Below, one piece after another: positions 56,825 to 64,000 of a stretch of 64,000 bases of DNA (position 1 is its first letter; each line of letters starts with the position of its first letter). The DNA lies in contig JAFXCD010000041.1 of assembly GCA_017521605.1 (NCBI GenBank), positions 39,175 through 103,174 on the forward strand. The letters run 5' to 3'. Below the pieces are notes generated by a model. The model did no database searches and was not told where the DNA came from. It saw only the letters and a program-made list of their open reading frames with translations. The position numbers and the translations under genes are program-made. Source of the stretch: Lachnospiraceae bacterium. Lineage in GTDB: Bacteria > Bacillota > Clostridia > Lachnospirales > Lachnospiraceae.

Positions 56825-59176
56825 ATGGGTAGAATAGCTGTTATAAGGGCTTTGGCTTTTATAAGTAGCATTATAGGACGTGTGATTGCATTGCCCTTTG
56901 TGGTATTGTTTCATATTGCGAGATTTGTGGTCAGGGGGATACGTGAATTAAGGCGTATCTCTCTGGAAAAGAAAGCAGATAAGCGGAAGCGAAAAAGGGA
57001 ACAAAAAGAATTACGTCAAAAGCGAAGAGAAGAAAAACGTCAGAAACGAAAAGAAGAAGCTCTAAAGAAAAAAGAGTATAAGGAAAAGCGAAAAGAAGAG
57101 ATTTTAGAGCAAAAGAAGCTACGTAAAGAACAAAAGCAATTGCGTAAAGAGCAAAAAAAATTACGTAAAGAGCAAAAACTACTTGAGTCAGAACAGCGGA
57201 AATTGATTAAGGAACAAAAACGTAAAGAGGCTGTAGAACGTAGAAAAGCAAAACAAGAAAATAAAAGGTTGCTAAAAGAAGAAAAGCTGAAAATACGGCA
57301 AGCCAGATTGCATGATAAAGCAGTTGAAAGAGAAGCTAAGAGGAAAAAAAGAGAAGAAGAACAGATAGCACGAATTAAGCGCTGGGAAGCATCTTGGACA
57401 GAACGTTTTGCGAATTCCTCCTTAAAAGGTAATAATTCATTATGGGCAGTAATTTTTAGAAAGATATACTGGGGCTGTCACTGGATACTTCAAAAGGGAT
57501 ATTGGGGTAGCCATTGGCTGTTTAGAAAGATATATTGGGGCTGCCACTGGATACTTCAAAAAGGCTACTGGGGTTGTCACTGGGTGTATAGAAAGGTATA
57601 CTGGGGCTGTCGATGGGTACTTCAAAAAGGTTACTGGGGTTGCCACTGGTTATTCAGAAAGGTATACTGGGGCTGTCACTGGTTATTCAGAAAGCTATAT
57701 TGGGGTTGCAGATATATAGTTCAAAAAGGATACTGGGTATGCCATGGTATTTGGCAGAAAGTATATTGGAAGTGTCGAATATTTGTTGAAAAAATATACT
57801 GGAAAGTACGTACATTGTACCAGAAATGTTATTGGAAAGTTAGAACAATATTTGAAAAAATATACTGGAAAATACATGGTTGGTTTAATAAGGTTTATTG
57901 GAAATTACGTGGATATTATAATAAAGTATATTGGGTTTATTATGCTAAGAGCCGTCAGTTATACAATGCACTTACAAAAAATGAGTATATGGATTTATTT
58001 TTTGTGTTTTTAAGAGGATATCTTAAAAAAGGTGGTATGCAAACGCAATGTCTTGCAATAATTGGTGTAAAGGAATATTTTGAAAAGCAGAAAAGTATTT
58101 CAGAATATCAAGTTATTGAAGCAGGAACAGAACGAGTAGTATGTTTGCCTGACTTTTTTGAAAAGAGTGAAGAGCAAATCGAAAAGTACAACTCGCCGGA
58201 TATTTATGTGGCTAGTATTGAGAATGTTGACTTGATTGGTGCAAGTAATGTAATTATAGCAAATGATAAGCTGTTGAATGACGCAGTTGCTGATGATAAA
58301 GAACAACGTATTGATATACGATATTCTGCAATCAAAAAAGTAATCAATAAGGTTGCTGTCATAGAGGATTATGATGTGGAAGACGTATTTGAAAAGGGTA
58401 TTTATCTGGTTGGAGCGGCCTCTTTTAATTACTATCATTTGGTGGTGGAAATCCTTTCCAGATTGACATTTGTAGATTATTTGGAAGAATATCGGGAATA
58501 TCCTATATTAGTAGATGAAGTGGTCATGCGTATTCCACAATTTAAGAGTGCATTAGATTGTATTAATCGTTATAATCATCCGATTATTGTGGTAGAAAAA
58601 GAGAAAAAATATCATGTTGAGAAATTAGTTTTACCTTCTTCAAATGTGTGGATGCCAACTAATTTATATAATCGAAATGATATTAGGGTAGATGATTTTT
58701 TGATTGCGGATTCTGTGTTGCATAATATCAGAAATGCTGTAGGAGTGTGGGAAGAGCGAGAACCCTGGAGAAAAATATTTATTTCAAGAAAGAATACTCA
58801 AGCAGTAAGATTAAGTAATGAAACAAAAGTTCGACAGATATTTGCAGAAAACGGATTTGAAATAGTATATACGGAGGAGATGACATTCCGCCAACAGATA
58901 GAATGCTTCGGACAGGCAAAATGTATTGTTGCCACATCAGGTGCGGCTTTGACAAATACAATATTCTGTCAGAAGAGTGCAATCATTGGATGCATTATAC
59001 CTTCGGAACATCGATTTTATATGTATTCCACGATTGCATATTTGTTGGGATTAAAACCCTTGTTTTTAGATGCTAAGATTACTGATAAAACAGCATATGC
59101 TGCAGCAGATACATTTGTGTTAGATGAAGGTTATGTAAAGCGATATGCGAAAAGAATTAACAATATGTTGAAATAG
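56825..59176 (+). CDS. Membrane-anchored GT61-like transferase with charged helix and YW hendecad repeats
   Basis: This 783-residue protein has four parts. Residues about 8-36 are hydrophobic, a likely membrane anchor. Residues 45-190 are almost wholly Lys, Arg, Glu and Gln, with five heptads of the type KKLRKEQ at 97-131, so probably one long helix or coiled coil. Residues 213-377 are fifteen 11-residue repeats K-x-Y-W-x6-x, mostly rich in Trp, Cys and His. Residues about 395-783 are a GT61 (DUF563) domain with NYYH (535-538), ISRK (653-656) and SGAALTN (705-711). The transferase part should add a sugar to the glycan made by the neighbours; the repeats have no known function. GAGGAG precedes the ATG. 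Confidence 0.82.
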   Translation: MGRIAVIRALAFISSIIGRVIALPFVVLFHIARFVVRGIRELRRISLEKKADKRKRKREQKELRQKRREEKRQKRKEEALKKKEYKEKRKEEILEQKKLRKEQKQLRKEQKKLRKEQKLLESEQRKLIKEQKRKEAVERRKAKQENKRLLKEEKLKIRQARLHDKAVEREAKRKKREEEQIARIKRWEASWTERFANSSLKGNNSLWAVIFRKIYWGCHWILQKGYWGSHWLFRKIYWGCHWILQKGYWGCHWVYRKVYWGCRWVLQKGYWGCHWLFRKVYWGCHWLFRKLYWGCRYIVQKGYWVCHGIWQKVYWKCRIFVEKIYWKVRTLYQKCYWKVRTIFEKIYWKIHGWFNKVYWKLRGYYNKVYWVYYAKSRQLYNALTKNEYMDLFFVFLRGYLKKGGMQTQCLAIIGVKEYFEKQKSISEYQVIEAGTERVVCLPDFFEKSEEQIEKYNSPDIYVASIENVDLIGASNVIIANDKLLNDAVADDKEQRIDIRYSAIKKVINKVAVIEDYDVEDVFEKGIYLVGAASFNYYHLVVEILSRLTFVDYLEEYREYPILVDEVVMRIPQFKSALDCINRYNHPIIVVEKEKKYHVEKLVLPSSNVWMPTNLYNRNDIRVDDFLIADSVLHNIRNAVGVWEEREPWRKIFISRKNTQAVRLSNETKVRQIFAENGFEIVYTEEMTFRQQIECFGQAKCIVATSGAALTNTIFCQKSAIIGCIIPSEHRFYMYSTIAYLLGLKPLFLDAKITDKTAYAAADTFVLDEGYVKRYAKRINNMLK
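57461..57955 (+). repeat. Fifteen tandem 33-bp coding repeats (K-x-Y-W hendecads)
   Basis: Each unit begins with a Lys codon and then x-TAY-TGG. Units 1-7 mostly alternate between KIYWGCHWILQ-like and KGYWGCHWLFR-like forms, giving a 66-bp higher-order period; units 10-14 replace the Gly at position 5 with Lys (YWKC, YWKV, YWKI, YWKL). DNA copies differ at many third positions, so the array is not freshly duplicated throughout. Confidence 0.93.
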
Positions 59177-59189
59177 AAAGGATAAAGAA

Positions 59190-60059
59190 ATGATTCTTGG
59201 TAAAAATAGTTATGTTGATGATAGTGCAATAATTGGAGAAGATGTGGTTATTGGTAACAATGTCACCATTCAGGATAATGTTGTAATTGGTGCCGGGAGC
59301 CAAATAAGAGATGGCGTTATCATTGGTGCAGATAGCCAGTTTGGTGAAAATACGTTTATTGATTATGGTACGATCATTCGTGAAAATGTAAAGGTTGGTG
59401 ACAACGCTTTTATTGGAGCAAGATGTATTCTTGGGGAGTATTTGGTTGATTTTATCCAAGCAAGGGATAAGCAGAAACATAGTACAGTGATTGGGGATAA
59501 TGCAGTTATTAGAAGTGAGACCATTTTATATGGTGAAAATAACATAGGTGATAATTTCCAAACAGGTCATCGTGTAACCATAAGAGAAAAGAGCAAGATC
59601 GGAAGAAATGTAAGAATCGGTACTTTGTCAGATATTCAAGGAGATTGTCTGATAGGAGATTATGTAAATATGCATAGTAATGTGCATATTGGACAAAAAA
59701 GTATTATCAAGAATTATGTTTGGATTTTCCCGTATGTTGTATTGACCAATGATCCTAATCCTCCTTCTGAACAGTTGATGGGAGTAACCTTAGAGGAATT
59801 TTCTATTGTTGCAACAGGAAGTATTGTTCTGCCGGGTAAGGTGATCGGAAGGGATGCATTAGTAGGTGCAGGAACCATAGTGAATAAAGATGTGTCTGAG
59901 GGAAAGGTTGCAGTAGGTAATCCGGTAAAAGAGTTGGGCGATGTGACTAATATCAAGAATAAAACAACAGGTGAACCAAGCTATCCTTGGCGTTATTATT
60001 TTGATAGAGGTATGCCATGGAATGGAATTGGTTATGATGAATGGGAAAAGGGAAAGTAG
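59190..60059 (+). CDS. Hexapeptide-repeat acyltransferase
   Basis: The 289-residue protein is built of many [IV]-G-x4 hexapeptides (IGEDVVIGNNVTIQDNVVIG onwards), forming a left-handed beta helix, with a late GAGTIVNKDVSEGKVAVGNPVKEL typical of sugar N-acyltransferases. The likely job is N-acetylation of the 3-amino (or 4-amino) dTDP-sugar made by the neighbours. It is longer than the usual FdtC/QdtC size, with an inserted stretch near residues 88-100. It starts 14 bases after the repeat protein. Confidence 0.83.
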   Translation: MILGKNSYVDDSAIIGEDVVIGNNVTIQDNVVIGAGSQIRDGVIIGADSQFGENTFIDYGTIIRENVKVGDNAFIGARCILGEYLVDFIQARDKQKHSTVIGDNAVIRSETILYGENNIGDNFQTGHRVTIREKSKIGRNVRIGTLSDIQGDCLIGDYVNMHSNVHIGQKSIIKNYVWIFPYVVLTNDPNPPSEQLMGVTLEEFSIVATGSIVLPGKVIGRDALVGAGTIVNKDVSEGKVAVGNPVKELGDVTNIKNKTTGEPSYPWRYYFDRGMPWNGIGYDEWEKGK

Positions 60060-60106
60060 TTAAATTGTAAGGTAAAACTATAAGGCTGAATAGAAAGAGA
60101 TAGATT

Positions 60107-62182
60107 ATGTTATCAAATACTCCTAAAGTGACCGTTGGCGTTATTGCTAATGATAATTATATTATAGACATGATTAATTCTATTTTGTTTCAAAATTATG
60201 GAAATATCGAATTGATAGTATCTATTAATCAGACTAGTGATGTTTCTATTTGCACAGTTTTTGATTGTATTAATTCTAATGCAAAAGATAATATTAATTC
60301 GATAAACATTAATTATTCTAAGGAAAAATTAGATGTTCAACATCATAGAGAATATATAGTTAATAATGCCACAGGGGATTATTTGATTGTACTAAAAGAT
60401 TATGAATCATTCTATACAGAGACTTCATTAACTGAAGTATTAAAAAGTTTCACATCGGATACAGATTATGTGGTGGGAAATACCGTTGTATATAACGAAA
60501 GTAATGAATATGAATTTGTGACAGACGTTTTAAGTGATTATGAAGCAAAGGAAGAATCATTCGATGTATCACGATATATGCATGTATTTCGAAGAGGAAT
60601 CAATGCGTTTACGGAAGGACTTCAATATGAAAAATGTAGTCAGCCGATTATGCGTTACAGAAAAGGTACATGTATTAGTAAAGAAGATACATTTTTGTTG
60701 GTAAATGATGAGTTACTTATTAATGATAAAAAATTTAATTTTCAAAATAATTTGCTTAATTTTACAAATTCAAATAAAATCTGGGAAATTATCAAAGATT
60801 TGGTTGGAGCAAATGATATCAGTAAGGAAGAAATATTTAATAAGATAAGTAAAGAAATAGAATATATTGTTGGAAAACAGAAAAATGGTTATTGGGATTT
60901 GACAGAAAGTGACATTTGCTATATTGCACACTTGCTTAAATTGAGAGAATTTATTAGTGATGATAATATAATTAAGAGAAGATTGAAAATATTATCATAT
61001 TATAGAAAAGTGCATAAGCAAATCACCAGAAAAATTCGCATTGTTTTTTTTGCGCAGGAATACGCAGTATGGCCTTGCATGAGGCCATTGTATGAAGCAG
61101 CACGTATTGATTCCAGATATATTACAGAATTGGTATTTGTGCCCTTTAACCATTATAATAAATCCAATGACGCGTATCAAGATTTAGAACTGTATAGAAA
61201 AGCTGGTTACGATATAAAAAATTATAGTGAATATAATTTGTGTCAGTCAAGTCCGGATATTGCTATTTTTGTAAAGCCATATAATTTTGTTCCTAAAGGT
61301 TTTTATATTGATGATATACACAAGGTTATACGTCGCTGTGTATATATTCAATATGGTATTATGATTGACTCAGAAGATAAAGAAATAATTAGATTGAGAT
61401 ATAAATTGCCAATGCAATATTTGGCTTGGTTTGTATTGGCTGCAGACTTGTGGGATTACAATGCCGCCCAAAAATATGGTTATACAAAGGGATTGAATTA
61501 TTTGAATGTTGGTTTGCCAAGATATGATGAGATACATAGGGTGAAGGAAAAAGACTATATTGAGGAGATTACCCCAATAAGACAACTGGCTAAAGGAAGA
61601 AAGGTTATCTTGTGGAATTCACATCATTCTATTGAGAAAGATGGTATGTTTGGTACATGGTTACAATATGGTGAATACATAATTAACTATATAAAGAACA
61701 CTCCTGATTTGTATTTTGTATGGCGTCCACATCCACTTTTTTTTGGTGCTTTAGAAAGAAATTTGGAAGCAAATAAAGAGGATAAAGGTGAATTTTGGGA
61801 TAGGATTGGTCAAATTGAAAATATATATTTGGATACAAGTTCCGATTATTTGCCGGCTCTATTAGTTTCGGATGCTTTGATTAGTGATATGTCTTCTTTG
61901 GTTAAAGAGTATTTATTGTTAGATAAGCCTATACTTTTAATGTTAAAGCGAGAAGATAGTTTGCCGAATGAAGACTTGAAGAATGTACTTTATTTAGTTA
62001 GAGAAGATGATGATATTGCGACTTTTGGTAAAATGATTATTGAAAATAAGGATTATAAAAGAGATATACGAAAGAAGTATTTATTGGATAATTACAATTC
62101 GGATAATAAGAAAACAGTGTCAAAACTATTATTGGATAAATTTGCGAAAGAGATAAAGGAAGAAGTAAAGGGTGATTTATAG
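60107..62182 (+). CDS. Fused degenerate GT-A plus TagF-like glycerophosphotransferase
   Basis: The 691-residue protein begins with a GT2-like half (KVTVGVIANDNYIIDMINSIL, about residues 7-150) in which the expected DxD metal site is not clear (LIVLKDYESFY). The C-terminal half (about 310-680) resembles CDP-glycerol glycerophosphotransferases: RRCVYIQYGI, WNSHHS, WRPHPLFF and SDMSSLVKEYLLLDKPILL. It could add glycerol phosphate or another polyol phosphate or sugar to the glycan. The DNA is very AT-rich compared with rmlB downstream. Confidence 0.75.
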   Translation: MLSNTPKVTVGVIANDNYIIDMINSILFQNYGNIELIVSINQTSDVSICTVFDCINSNAKDNINSININYSKEKLDVQHHREYIVNNATGDYLIVLKDYESFYTETSLTEVLKSFTSDTDYVVGNTVVYNESNEYEFVTDVLSDYEAKEESFDVSRYMHVFRRGINAFTEGLQYEKCSQPIMRYRKGTCISKEDTFLLVNDELLINDKKFNFQNNLLNFTNSNKIWEIIKDLVGANDISKEEIFNKISKEIEYIVGKQKNGYWDLTESDICYIAHLLKLREFISDDNIIKRRLKILSYYRKVHKQITRKIRIVFFAQEYAVWPCMRPLYEAARIDSRYITELVFVPFNHYNKSNDAYQDLELYRKAGYDIKNYSEYNLCQSSPDIAIFVKPYNFVPKGFYIDDIHKVIRRCVYIQYGIMIDSEDKEIIRLRYKLPMQYLAWFVLAADLWDYNAAQKYGYTKGLNYLNVGLPRYDEIHRVKEKDYIEEITPIRQLAKGRKVILWNSHHSIEKDGMFGTWLQYGEYIINYIKNTPDLYFVWRPHPLFFGALERNLEANKEDKGEFWDRIGQIENIYLDTSSDYLPALLVSDALISDMSSLVKEYLLLDKPILLMLKREDSLPNEDLKNVLYLVREDDDIATFGKMIIENKDYKRDIRKKYLLDNYNSDNKKTVSKLLLDKFAKEIKEEVKGDL

Positions 62183-62239
62183 TAAAGGATTTGTGAGATA
62201 AATTTTGTGGTGAAGTATTTTGGGAAGAGGAGAATACAT

Positions 62240-63322
62240 ATGAGAACATATTTAGTAACAGGCGGTGCCGGATTTATCGGCTCCAACTATATTCATTACA
62301 TGTTTAAGAAGTATGATAATGACATCCGTATTATTAATGTGGATGCATTAACATATGCAGGCAATCTGGAGAATTTGAAGGAAGTAGAAGGACGTAGCAA
62401 CTATACCTTTGTAAAAGCAGATATTTGTGACAAAGAGGCAATTGCCAAGATTTTTGCAGAAAACGATATTGACAGAGTGGTACATTTTGCAGCGGAGAGC
62501 CATGTGGACAGAAGTATCCGTAACCCGGAAGTATTTGTACAGACCAATGTATTAGGCACAGCAGTAATGTTAAACTGTGCGAAAGCAGCATGGGAACTTG
62601 AGGATGGAAGCTTTAAGGATGGAAAGAAATTTCTCCATGTTTCCACAGATGAGGTATATGGTTCCTTGCCGGATGATGAAAATGCATTCTTCTATGAGAC
62701 CACCCCTTATGATCCTCACAGTCCTTACTCTGCAAGTAAGGCCAGCTCAGACATGCTGGTAAAGGCCTATATGGATACTTATAAGTTCCCTGCCAATATT
62801 ACCAACTGTTCCAATAATTATGGTCCTTATCAGTTCCCTGAGAAGCTGATACCACTGATTATTAACAATGCATTACAAGGCAAGAAGCTTCCTGTATACG
62901 GCGATGGTAAGAATGTACGTGACTGGTTGTTTGTAGAAGACCATGCCAAGGCAATCGACATGGTACAGGAACAGGGCAGATTGTTTGAAACCTACAATGT
63001 GGGTGGACATAATGAAAAGCAGAATATAGAAATTATTAACATTATCATAGAGACCCTGCAGGAGATGTTGCCGGAGGGAGATCCCAGAAAGGCATTGGTA
63101 AGCAAGGATTTGATTACTTACGTGGAAGACCGTAAGGGTCATGACCGTCGTTATGCCATTGCACCGGATAAGATTAAGTCAGAAATCGGCTGGTATCCGG
63201 AGACCATGTTTAAGGAAGGTATCAGGAGAACAATTGGCTGGTTCTTTGAGAATGAGGAATGGATGAAGAATGTAACCAGTGGTGACTATCAGAAATACTA
63301 TACTGATATGTACGAAAAGTAA
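62240..63322 (+). CDS. rmlB: dTDP-glucose 4,6-dehydratase
   Basis: A 360-residue extended SDR enzyme with TGGAGFIGSNY at the N-terminus, VDRSIRNPEVF, STDEVYG and the catalytic YSASKASSDM (Tyr and Lys). It makes dTDP-4-keto-6-deoxyglucose, the common precursor for the FdtA/FdtB and WecE branches seen here and for dTDP-rhamnose. AAGAGGAG fits the ATG at 62240; a GTG at 62207 is not needed. rmlA, rmlC and rmlD are not in the window. Base composition returns to that of the housekeeping genes. Confidence 0.95.
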   Translation: MRTYLVTGGAGFIGSNYIHYMFKKYDNDIRIINVDALTYAGNLENLKEVEGRSNYTFVKADICDKEAIAKIFAENDIDRVVHFAAESHVDRSIRNPEVFVQTNVLGTAVMLNCAKAAWELEDGSFKDGKKFLHVSTDEVYGSLPDDENAFFYETTPYDPHSPYSASKASSDMLVKAYMDTYKFPANITNCSNNYGPYQFPEKLIPLIINNALQGKKLPVYGDGKNVRDWLFVEDHAKAIDMVQEQGRLFETYNVGGHNEKQNIEIINIIIETLQEMLPEGDPRKALVSKDLITYVEDRKGHDRRYAIAPDKIKSEIGWYPETMFKEGIRRTIGWFFENEEWMKNVTSGDYQKYYTDMYEK

Positions 63323-63337
63323 GAGCGGAGAGAAGTG

Positions 63338-64000
63338 ATGATAAAATTTAATGTTCCCCCATTTACAGGGAAAGAGTTAGAGTATATGAAAATTGCCATT
63401 TCAGAAGGTAAGATTTGTGGAGATGGGTGCTTTACTAAAAAATGTAACGAATGGATTGAGAATAATACAAAAACAGAGAAAGCATTATTGACAACATCTT
63501 GTACACATGCGTTGGAAATGGCAGCTTTATTATCCGATGTTCGTCCCGGAGATGAGGTTATTATGCCATCATTTACCTTTGTTTCAACAGCTGATGCTTT
63601 TGTGTTGAGAGGGGCTAAAATAGTTTTTGTTGATATCAGACCGGATACAATGAACATTGATGAGTCATTAATAGAAGAAGCTATTACACCTAAAACGAAA
63701 GTGATTGTTCCGGTGCATTATGCAGGAGTTTCATGTGAAATGGATACCATAATGGATATAGCGAGTAGACACGGTCTGAAAGTTGTGGAAGATGCAGCTC
63801 AAGGTGTTATGAGCTCGTATAAAGGCAAGGCATTAGGAACTATAGGTGATTTTGGTTGTTATAGTTTTCATGAAACAAAGAATTATTCCATGGGAGAAGG
63901 AGGAGCATTGCTGATTAGGGATAAAAAGGATGTTGAACCTGCCGAGATTATTCGAGAAAAGGGAACTAATCGTAGCAAGTTTTTCCGTGGACAGATTGAT
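63338..64000 (+). CDS. wecE: dTDP-4-amino-4,6-dideoxygalactose transaminase (3' truncated)
   Basis: The reading frame is open from ATG 63338 to the window edge, giving 221 residues of a DegT/DnrJ/EryC1 aminotransferase. It matches E. coli WecE/RffA closely from memory: FNVPPFTGKELEYM, GKICGDG, LTTSCTHALEMAALL, MPSFTFVSTADAFVLRGAK, the pyridoxal Lys181 in FHETKNYS, and IIREKGTNRSKFFRGQ. It would aminate C4 of the RmlB product to give dTDP-4-amino-4,6-dideoxygalactose. It follows rmlB by 15 bases. Confidence 0.9.
   Translation, partial: MIKFNVPPFTGKELEYMKIAISEGKICGDGCFTKKCNEWIENNTKTEKALLTTSCTHALEMAALLSDVRPGDEVIMPSFTFVSTADAFVLRGAKIVFVDIRPDTMNIDESLIEEAITPKTKVIVPVHYAGVSCEMDTIMDIASRHGLKVVEDAAQGVMSSYKGKALGTIGDFGCYSFHETKNYSMGEGGALLIRDKKDVEPAEIIREKGTNRSKFFRGQID

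Noticed and set aside
57461-57955. Regular 33-bp periodicity that could suggest a CRISPR array
   Set aside because: Units are contiguous, in frame and vary codon by codon; there are no constant repeats separated by unique spacers and no cas genes.

Overview
The window looks like a chromosomal segment of a motile, low-to-moderate GC Gram-positive bacterium of the Clostridia, most likely Lachnospiraceae. This is inferred from gene content and order: a FucU-type fucose mutarotase, mbl next to two FlhO/FlhP-like rod genes, comFC-yvyF, cdaA-cdaR-glmM, a Spo0A-type DNA-binding domain, strong AGGAGG ribosome binding sites and Firmicutes-type promoters. The species cannot be named from the sequence alone. 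Genes are dense and nearly all on the + strand. No gap exceeds 300 bases; the longest (about 240 bases, 18292-18531) holds the uvrA terminator and the mbl leader. I saw no tRNA, rRNA, CRISPR array, insertion sequence or phage gene.

Region 1 (1-13.3 kb) is metabolism and transport. It holds the tail of a sugar-related gene and fucU, a secreted alpha/beta hydrolase, a DMT-family exporter, a full branched-chain amino acid ABC importer (livJHMGF) trailed by a cytidylate-kinase-like gene, and a two-component system wrapped around a BcrA-type ABC transporter.

Region 2 (13.3-34.4 kb) is housekeeping. It holds SOS-regulated uvrB-uvrA, mbl with a small flagellar rod group, recD2, comFC-yvyF, two uncharacterised membrane proteins, the conserved cdaA-cdaR-glmM operon (c-di-AMP synthesis and cell-wall precursor supply), HPr, leuA, a membrane diguanylate cyclase and a divergent PAP2 protein.

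Region 3 (34.5-64 kb) is a large surface-glycan locus. It opens with a GtrB-like glycosyltransferase and a stand-alone Spo0A DNA-binding domain. It continues through two polyprenyl-phosphate sugar-phosphate transferases, many glycosyltransferases, a WbpM/CapD-type dehydratase, a cell-wall glucosaminidase and a lipoprotein with a Pro-Thr stalk. A second promoter at 52.2 kb starts an AT-richer block. That block holds a Wzm/Wzt exporter, genes for dTDP-3-amino-3,6-dideoxyhexose synthesis (FdtA-like, FdtB-like, hexapeptide acyltransferase), rmlB, a WecE-like aminotransferase cut by the window end, and several unusual transferases. The picture is ABC-dependent export of a glycan carrying amino-deoxy sugars, perhaps with polyol-phosphate groups.

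The most unusual object is the 783-residue protein at 56825-59176. It has an N-terminal membrane segment, a Lys/Arg/Glu-rich probable long helix, fifteen tandem 11-residue repeats built on K-x-Y-W, and a C-terminal GT61 glycosyltransferase domain. I know of no described system with this arrangement.
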